Notes under the pieces: generated by a model
Database searches by the model: none
What the model was told of the DNA's origin: nothing
The model's input: only the letters and a program-made list of their open reading frames with translations
Part shown: positions 4,872 to 8,715 of the stretch, one piece after another
Layout of the letters: each line of letters starts with the position of its first letter
Position numbering within the stretch: the stretch's first letter is position 1
Assembly (NCBI GenBank): GCA_003487665.1
Contig: DNFA01000027.1
Coordinates: forward strand, 869-9,583
DNA: 8,715 bases
Reading direction: 5' to 3'
Origin: Oscillibacter sp.
GTDB taxonomy: Bacteria; Bacillota; Clostridia; Oscillospirales; Oscillospiraceae
Position numbers and translations under genes: made by a program

Positions 4872-6266
4872 ATGTTCCATCCCATCGAGGACTTTCACAA
4901 GTATATCCAGCCCGGCAAGCGCGTCCATCTGGCGGGCATCGGCGGCGTGTCCATGTGCGCGCTGGCCGAGGTGCTGCAGGGCATGGGCGTCACGGTGCAG
5001 GGCTCCGACATGTCCGACAGCGCCACCGTGCAGCACCTGCGCTCCGTGGGCATTCCCGTGGCCGTAGGCCATTCGGCGGAGAACCTGAAAAACTGCGACG
5101 CGGTGATCCGCACCGCCGCCATTCACGACAACAACCCGGAGATCGCCGGCGCTGTGGCGCGGGGCATCCCCGTATACGAGCGCGCCCAGGCGTGGGGCGC
5201 CATCATGCAGGGCTACCGCAACGCCCTGTGCGTGTCCGGCACCCACGGCAAGACCACCACCACCTCCATGGCCACCCACATCTTCATGGCGGCGCAGGCC
5301 GACCCCACGGTGATGATCGGCGGCACGCTGCCGCTGCTCCACTCCGGCTACCGGGTGGGCAAGGGCGACACCATCATTCTGGAGAGCTGCGAATACTGCA
5401 ACTCCTTCCTGAACTTCTTCCCCACCGTGGCGGTGATACTGAACGTCCACGCCGACCATCTGGATTTCTTCAAGGATCTGGCGGACATCGAGCACTCCTT
5501 CCACGACTTTGCGGCGCTGGTGCCCCAGCGGGGCTATATCATCGCCAACGCCGATGACGAGGGCGCGCGGGAGGCCGTGAAGGGTCTGTCCCACCCGGTG
5601 TTCACCTTCAGCGTAAAGGATCGGGGCGCGGACTGCTACGCCGACAACGTCTCCTTCTTCGACGGCTACGGCGACTTCGACGTGGTCATCAACGGCGTGA
5701 CCTACGCCCACGTGTCCCTGCACGTCCCCGGCGCCCACAACATCTCCAACGCGCTGGCCGCTGCCTCCGCCGCCTATGTGCTGGGCATCCCCGGCGAGGC
5801 CGTCACCGCGGGACTGGCATCCTTCACCGGCGCCGGCCGCCGCTTCGAGCACAAGGGCACCTTCCACGGCGCGGAGGTCTATGACGACTACGCCCACCAC
5901 CCCGACGAGGTGCAGGCGCTTCTGAATGCGGTGCGTCCCCTGCCCCACCAGCGTCTGATCCTGGCCTTCCAGCCCCACACCTACACCCGTACCGCCGCCC
6001 TGTTCGACGATTTCGTCAACGTGCTGCGGCAGGCCGACCGGGTGGTGCTGGCGGAGATCTACGCCGCCCGCGAGACAAACGAGCTGGGCATCTCCTCCCG
6101 GGATCTGGCGGCACAGATCCCCCACTCCGTCTACTGTCCCACGCTGGAGCAGGTGGCCGACGAGCTGGAAAAGCTGGCGCAGCCCGGCGACATGATCATC
6201 ACCGTGGGCGCGGGCGACATCTACCGCGCCGGTGAAATGCTGCTGAAGCGAGGTGACGCGCAGTGA
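4872..6266 (+). CDS. murC: UDP-N-acetylmuramate--L-alanine ligase
   Basis: A 464-residue cytoplasmic ATP-dependent ligase that adds L-alanine to UDP-MurNAc, the first amino acid of the peptidoglycan stem peptide. The N-terminal domain has the glycine-rich GIGGVSM at 22-28, with Val where MurC enzymes often have Gly. The ATP loop is GTHGKTTT at 123-130. ESCEYCNSFL from 171 and HADHLDFF at 193-200 carry central-domain residues. GAGRRFEHKG (320-329), DDYAHHPDEV (338-347), FQPHTYTR (367-374) and GAGDI (447-451) mark the C-terminal domain. Length is normal for the family. The start is set by AAGGAGG (4857-4863), 8 nt before ATG; an out-of-frame ATG at 4865 is too close to it. The stop overlaps the next start. 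Divergent from cca. Confidence 0.97.
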   Translation: MFHPIEDFHKYIQPGKRVHLAGIGGVSMCALAEVLQGMGVTVQGSDMSDSATVQHLRSVGIPVAVGHSAENLKNCDAVIRTAAIHDNNPEIAGAVARGIPVYERAQAWGAIMQGYRNALCVSGTHGKTTTTSMATHIFMAAQADPTVMIGGTLPLLHSGYRVGKGDTIILESCEYCNSFLNFFPTVAVILNVHADHLDFFKDLADIEHSFHDFAALVPQRGYIIANADDEGAREAVKGLSHPVFTFSVKDRGADCYADNVSFFDGYGDFDVVINGVTYAHVSLHVPGAHNISNALAAASAAYVLGIPGEAVTAGLASFTGAGRRFEHKGTFHGAEVYDDYAHHPDEVQALLNAVRPLPHQRLILAFQPHTYTRTAALFDDFVNVLRQADRVVLAEIYAARETNELGISSRDLAAQIPHSVYCPTLEQVADELEKLAQPGDMIITVGAGDIYRAGEMLLKRGDAQ

Positions 6267-6802
6267 CCATCTCCCCTATCTTCCACAACGCCCGTCCGGA
6301 GGGCGAGCTGCCGCCCCAGGAGAGCGCGGCCTTCGACCTGCTGGACACGCTGGGCATCGACTATGACCGGGTCAGCCACGACGCGGCCTTCAACATGGAG
6401 CTGTGCGCCGACGTCAGCGCCGTTCTGGGCGTATCTGTGTGCAAGAATCTGTTTCTGTGCAACCGGCAGAAAACCAGCTTCTACCTTCTGTGCATGCCGC
6501 CGGACAAGCCCTTCCACACCAAGGATCTCAGCGCCCAGATCAACTCCTCCCGCCTGAGCTTCGCGCCGGAGGACAGCCTGTGGGAGCTGCTGCATTGTCA
6601 CCCCGGCTCGGCCACCGTGCTGGGTCTGGCCAACGACACGGAGCACCGCGTGCAGCTGCTGCTGGACAGAGAGGTGTACGACGCGCCCTATATGTCCTGC
6701 CATCCCTGCATCTGCACCAGCACGCTGAAGCTGAAAACCTCCGATGTGCTGACCTGTCTCCTGCCCCACACCGGACACACGCCTATCGTGGTCGATTTGT
6801 AA
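6263..6802 (+). CDS. PrdX/ProX-type YbaK-family aminoacyl-tRNA deacylase
   Basis: A 179-residue protein of the YbaK/ProRS-editing (INS) superfamily, closest to the PrdX/ProX group. Landmarks are VCKNLFLCNRQKTSFYLL (59-76, with the conserved Lys 61), FHTKDLSAQINSSRLSFA (84-101), PGSATVLGLAND (114-125), SCHPCICTSTLK (145-156) and the C-terminal TGHTPIVVDL. Such proteins hydrolyse mischarged tRNAs in trans, classically Ala-tRNA(Pro), protecting translation fidelity; the substrate here is inferred. The start is GTG at 6263, sharing GTGA with the murC TGA stop, with GAGGTGA 6 nt upstream. Translation is therefore probably coupled to murC. About 20 residues precede the usual family start. A hairpin 54 nt after the stop probably ends the operon. 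Confidence 0.88.
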   Translation: MTISPIFHNARPEGELPPQESAAFDLLDTLGIDYDRVSHDAAFNMELCADVSAVLGVSVCKNLFLCNRQKTSFYLLCMPPDKPFHTKDLSAQINSSRLSFAPEDSLWELLHCHPGSATVLGLANDTEHRVQLLLDREVYDAPYMSCHPCICTSTLKLKTSDVLTCLLPHTGHTPIVVDL

Positions 6803-6822
6803 CAGACTGTCAAAAAAAACTG
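6803..6822 (+). repeat. CAGACTGTC motif, copy 2
   Basis: CAGACTGTCAAAAAAAACTG directly follows the stop codon of the PrdX-like gene. It matches the minus-strand motif at 180-199 in 17 of 20 positions, and both copies are just past a gene end. Unlike copy 1, it cannot form the 6-bp stem. It may be a decayed copy of a dispersed intergenic repeat. Confidence 0.35.
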
Positions 6823-6855
6823 TCCGGTCACAGGTATCGGAGGGAAGGATAGTGT

Positions 6856-6882
6856 GAAAGGGAACCGTCAGGGTTCCCTTTC
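6856..6882 (+). terminator. Stem-loop after the murC-deacylase operon
   Basis: A perfect 11-bp stem GAAAGGGAACC/GGTTCCCTTTC with loop GTCAG, starting 54 nt after the stop codon. The stem ends in TTTC and is followed by GCGTTTG, so the T-tract is interrupted. It is the first strong hairpin downstream of the operon and the likeliest terminator. Confidence 0.6.
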
Positions 6883-6907
6883 GCGTTTGATCACCCGCCG
6901 CAGCGAC

Positions 6908-6950
6908 CAAAATCGCAAAATAAAATACTGCCTTTTATTTTGCGATTTTG
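6908..6950. terminator. 18-bp AT-rich perfect hairpin in the convergent gap
   Basis: Arms 6908-6925 and 6933-6950 are perfectly complementary over 18 bp, around the 7-nt loop TACTGCC. The arms are mostly A and T (core TCGCAAAATAAAA), unlike the GC-rich surroundings, and end in TTTT in both directions. It may act as a terminator for transcripts from either side, or may be an inserted palindromic repeat. Confidence 0.5.
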
Positions 6951-6954
6951 CAGG

Positions 6955-6993
6955 CAGCTTGGTAAAAAGCCCGAAGGGATGTTTGCCAAGCTG
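6955..6993. other. 12-bp stem-loop in the convergent gap
   Basis: CAGCTTGGTAAA (6955-6966) pairs with TTTGCCAAGCTG (6982-6993) with a single U-G wobble, closing a 15-nt loop that holds CCC-GAA-GGG. On the minus strand the loop region reads CCCTTCGGGCTTTTT, a short stem followed by five T. It may help end the leftward transcript. Part of a series of four hairpins from 6856 to 7015. Confidence 0.45.
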
Positions 6994-6994
6994 T

Positions 6995-7015
6995 CCTGAG
7001 AGCACAGCTCTCAGG
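6995..7015. terminator. Hairpin overlapping the stop codon of the leftward 244-residue gene
   Basis: A 9-bp stem CCTGAGAGC/GCTCTCAGG with loop ACA. The stop codon of the leftward gene (7011-7013) lies inside the stem. Rightward the stem is followed by GTTCTTTTC, so its T-tract suits rightward transcription and could shield the opposing gene from read-through. Confidence 0.5.
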
Positions 7016-7745
7016 GTTCTTTTCGTATCACCTCGTCCAGTATATCCCCGCACTCCGGCAGCGTCAGAAGTCCCCGCGTGATCCCCAGCTGCCGACCCAG
7101 CGCTATTTTCCGCCGCAGGGTGTCGCCGTCGTCGAACAGCACAAAGCGCGTTCCGCTGCCGCTGCGGTAGGTGAAGTAGCGGGCGCCCAGCGTGCGGGAG
7201 TAAAACACCGCACGTCCCCGCTGCCGCTGTGCCAGCTGCTCCCCCGTCAGATACACGCCCTCGCCGCCGGGACAGGGCAGGGGAAAGTCCATCCGCAGCC
7301 GCTGGAGATCCAGCACGATGCGGTCGGCGCCGAAGGCGCGGCAGCACCGGGTCAGGCGCTCCTCCATATCGCCGCCGGACAGCGCCGTACACACCAGCAC
7401 CCGCCCGCCGGGCGCGGCATGGGCGCAGTGCTCGTGTACCCACAGCGCCAGCCCCGCCCGATACAGGGGCGGCGCCAGCGTCTGTACCAGCGATGGGTGG
7501 GGAAAGGGGACGATCACCGCGCCATACTGCCGGGCGCGGCACTCCCGGAGAATGCCCTGCGCCGCCGTATCACGCCACACGCCGTCCCAGCCGGTCAGCA
7601 GCAGCGCGCCGCCCTGCAATGAGCGGGGCATGGGCAGGGCGCACAGATAGCCGCCCTCCAGCCGATAGGCGGCATTGGCCACCGGCAGCCGTGCGGCGCA
7701 GGCGGTCTGCCGCAGCTCCGGCGCGGCGGCGATCATCAGCTGCAT
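7011..7745 (-). CDS. Unrecognised 244-residue protein, possibly a TIM-barrel fold
   Basis: The family is not recognised. The reading frame is real: codon bias matches neighbouring genes, the start ATG is preceded by AAGGGGTGA about 6 nt away, and it sits between well-defined genes. There is no signal peptide or clear membrane helix, so it is probably cytoplasmic. The chain alternates short hydrophobic strands with helices: GALLLTG (46-52), GAVIVPF (75-81), LALWVHE (99-105), RVLVCTA (115-121), DRIVLDL (141-147), RFVLFDD (200-206) and GITRGLLTLPE (221-231). This suggests an alpha/beta barrel. The segment RFVLFDDGDTLRRKIALGRQ loosely recalls the last strands of GH18-type barrels, but the usual DxxDxDxE catalytic motif is not seen; no activity is claimed. 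Cys-rich for its size (9 Cys). Divergent from yqeG. Confidence 0.75.
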   Translation of the reverse strand: MQLMIAAAPELRQTACAARLPVANAAYRLEGGYLCALPMPRSLQGGALLLTGWDGVWRDTAAQGILRECRARQYGAVIVPFPHPSLVQTLAPPLYRAGLALWVHEHCAHAAPGGRVLVCTALSGGDMEERLTRCCRAFGADRIVLDLQRLRMDFPLPCPGGEGVYLTGEQLAQRQRGRAVFYSRTLGARYFTYRSGSGTRFVLFDDGDTLRRKIALGRQLGITRGLLTLPECGDILDEVIRKEP

Positions 7746-7756
7746 GGCGTCACCCC

Positions 7757-7785
7757 TTGCGTTACCACGCTGTGCGTGGTAGAAT
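7757..7785 (+). promoter_or_regulatory. yqeG promoter with a dyad filling the spacer
   Basis: TTGCGT (7757-7762), a 17-bp spacer and TAGAAT (7780-7785). The perfect inverted repeat TACCACGC-TGT-GCGTGGTA (7763-7781) begins directly after the -35 and runs into the first two bases of the -10. A dyad placed this way is a natural operator for a repressor, or for a MerR-like factor that twists the spacer. It also lies about 18-36 bp upstream of the divergent gene that starts at 7745, so one factor might affect both. No clear promoter for that leftward gene was found. Confidence 0.6.
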
Positions 7786-7818
7786 ACTGCTGCAATCTAT
7801 GAGAGGAGCGCCCTGCCT

Positions 7819-8328
7819 ATGCCTGTTTCCATGACGCCCTACCGTGTTTTCCCGGACTACCGCCATATCGACCCGGCCTTTTTCACGCGGCACGGCATCC
7901 GCCTGCTGCTGTGCGATCTGGACTATACGCTGGCGCCCAAGTCCCAGCCGGAGCCGGACGACGCCCTGCGCCGCTGGCTTTCGGAGGTACAGGCGGCGGG
8001 CGTCACGGTGATGATCCTGTCCAACAACCGCAGTCCCGCGCGGGTGGAGCGCTTCTGCCGCGATCTGGGCATCACCTACGAGGGTCACGCCGGAAAGCCG
8101 TCCCCCAGGGGCTTCTGCCGCGCCATGGCGCGCTGCGGCGCAGCGCCGGAGGAGACGGCCATGCTGGGCGACAAGCTGCTGACGGACATGCTGGGCGCGA
8201 ACCGGGCGGGCGTTCTGCCGCTGATGGTGGAGCCGCTGGGCGGGCCGCAGGGTGCGTGGAATCATGTGCTGCACGCCCTGCAAAGGCCGTGGAAGGCCGC
8301 CAGCCGGAAAAAACACCCGCAGCGTTGA
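7819..8328 (+). CDS. yqeG: YqeG-family HAD-IIIA phosphatase
   Basis: A 169-residue cytoplasmic haloacid-dehalogenase-type phosphatase. Motif I is DLDYT at 33-37 (nucleophile Asp 33, acid Asp 35), motif II is SNN at 68-70, the motif III Lys is K93 (GKPSP), and motif IV is GDKLLTD at 117-123 followed by GANRAG. Spacing and the compact, cap-less layout match YqeG. Relatives in eukaryotes (yeast Gep4, plant PGPP1) dephosphorylate phosphatidylglycerol phosphate, so a role in phospholipid synthesis is possible; the bacterial substrate is not shown here. The C-terminus is basic (SRKKHPQR). GAGAGGAG lies 10 nt before the ATG at 7819; an in-frame ATG at 7831 is a less likely alternative. It has its own promoter. 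Confidence 0.88.
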   Translation: MPVSMTPYRVFPDYRHIDPAFFTRHGIRLLLCDLDYTLAPKSQPEPDDALRRWLSEVQAAGVTVMILSNNRSPARVERFCRDLGITYEGHAGKPSPRGFCRAMARCGAAPEETAMLGDKLLTDMLGANRAGVLPLMVEPLGGPQGAWNHVLHALQRPWKAASRKKHPQR

Positions 8329-8347
8329 CTTTTTTCCGCGGAAGCAC

Positions 8348-8376
8348 TTGCCAAACGGCACATTATCATGTAGAAT
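8348..8376 (+). promoter_or_regulatory. efp promoter
   Basis: TTGCCA (8348-8353), 17 bp, TAGAAT (8371-8376), giving a start near 8383 and a leader of about 75 nt. It begins 20 nt after the yqeG stop codon, so efp need not rely on read-through from yqeG. An AT-rich stem (CGGAAAAAA 8305-8313 with TTTTTTCCG 8330-8338) spans the yqeG stop and might weaken read-through, but is not a standard terminator. Confidence 0.6.
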
Positions 8377-8412
8377 ATACAAGGCCTATTTTGGGCTGGT
8401 ATCATTTATTCA

Positions 8413-8434
8413 GAGGGAATGGAGATATTCCCTC
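8413..8434 (+). other. Stem-loop in the efp leader
   Basis: GAGGGAAT (8413-8420) and ATTCCCTC (8427-8434) form a perfect 8-bp stem with loop GGAGAT, 9 nt before the GGGAGG ribosome binding site (8444-8449). The loop itself carries a GGAG that resembles a binding site. It may stabilise the message or influence initiation; no known riboswitch is recognised. Confidence 0.4.
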
Positions 8435-8458
8435 ATACACAATGGGAGGAATATCAAT

Positions 8459-8715
8459 ATGGCAACTATTACCGCCGGTGATTTCAGAAACGGCAAGACC
8501 TTCGAGATGGACGGCAAGGTCATGCAGGTCGTGGAGTTCCAGCACGTCAAGCCCGGCAAGGGCGCGGCCTTCGTCCGCACCAAGATGCGCAACGTCGTGA
8601 CCGGCGCTGTGACCGAAACGTCCTTCAACCCCACCGCCAAGTTTGAGGAAGCCTTCGTGGATCGCCGCGACATGGCGTACAGCTACAACGATGGCGACCT
8701 GTACTACTTCATGGA
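8459..8715 (+). CDS. efp: Elongation factor P (3' end outside the window)
   Basis: The first 85 residues of EF-P, which binds the ribosome between the P and E sites and relieves stalling at consecutive prolines. The N-terminal KOW-like domain is complete, with the loop HVKPGKGAAFVRTKMRNV. The residue that is modified in many bacteria is here Lys 34, in PGKG. The OB-fold region begins near residue 65 (KFEEAFVDRRDMAYSYNDGD). EF-P is about 185 residues, so roughly 100 are missing beyond the window edge. GGAGGA 8 nt upstream supports the ATG at 8459. The Lys-type loop does not by itself reveal the modification pathway. It follows yqeG but has its own promoter. Confidence 0.96.
   Translation, partial: MATITAGDFRNGKTFEMDGKVMQVVEFQHVKPGKGAAFVRTKMRNVVTGAVTETSFNPTAKFEEAFVDRRDMAYSYNDGDLYYFM

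Noticed and set aside
4742..4885. Extension of cca to an upstream ATG at 4885
   Set aside because: It would cover the cca/murC promoters and the murC start, with no ribosome binding site. The ATG at 4741 has GGGGAGG at good spacing and the right family N-terminus.
4824..6125. 433-residue minus-strand frame opposite murC
   Set aside because: Gly/Val/His-rich antisense shadow. murC motifs are complete on the plus strand.
6908..6950. CRISPR repeat or toxin-antitoxin RNA reading of the AT-rich palindrome
   Set aside because: Single copy with no regular spacers, and no small toxin frame beside it.
6854..7081. 75-residue plus-strand frame with GTG start after a GGAGGG
   Set aside because: It runs through all four hairpins and into the opposing gene, and its translation has no recognisable features.
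8305..8338. AT-rich stem across the yqeG stop as an intrinsic terminator
   Set aside because: The T-run is part of the stem rather than following it, and the loop is 16 nt. Noted only as a possible weak structure.

Overview
The window reads as a chromosomal segment of a GC-rich, anaerobic, gut-type Firmicute, most likely in the Oscillospiraceae/Clostridia. This is inferred from strong GC bias at third codon positions, Firmicutes-type AGGAGG ribosome binding sites, TTGnnn-17-TAnnnT promoters, the gene repertoire (CCA-adding enzyme with an HD domain, PrdX-type deacylase, YqeG, EF-P), and short intergenic repeats like those seen in these genomes. No phage, transposase, CRISPR or RNA gene is visible.

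Layout. 1-220: non-coding, with a repeat element of about 156 bp that has inverted ends. 221-3238: a heavy-metal export module. A 72-residue CxxC metal-binding (HMA) protein and a P1B-2 Zn/Cd/Pb ATPase are read leftward. A regulator fusing an ArsR/SmtB-type domain to an AraC-type DNA-binding domain is read rightward. The two sides share a 155-bp region with interleaved promoters and one dyad operator. 3239-3396: non-coding, with two related repeat units. 3397-3427: a terminator-like hairpin. 3428-4741: cca, leftward. 4742-4871: a divergent promoter region with a palindromic -10. 4872-6802: murC and a translationally coupled PrdX/YbaK-type deacylase, rightward. 6803-7010: a convergent gap holding four successive stem-loops, the last running into the following stop codon. 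7011-7745: an unrecognised 244-residue protein, leftward. 7746-7818: a promoter whose spacer is almost entirely a perfect dyad. 7819-8328: yqeG-family HAD phosphatase. 8329-8458: efp promoter and leader. 8459-8715: efp, cut by the window end.

How the genes work together. The metal module looks self-contained. The small HMA protein supplies the metal-binding domain that the ATPase lacks at its N-terminus, and the regulator probably senses the metal and controls both transcription units. The rest is housekeeping: tRNA 3'-end maturation (cca), peptidoglycan precursor synthesis (murC), editing of mischarged tRNA (PrdX-like), phosphatase (YqeG) and proline-stretch translation (efp).

The strongest candidate for something little described is the ArsR-AraC fusion regulator. 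Its ArsR half has non-canonical metal-site residues. Its control region has a GATTAA/TTAATC dyad touching both promoters, and a 10-bp direct repeat spaced exactly 21 bp, the spacing typical of AraC-family sites.
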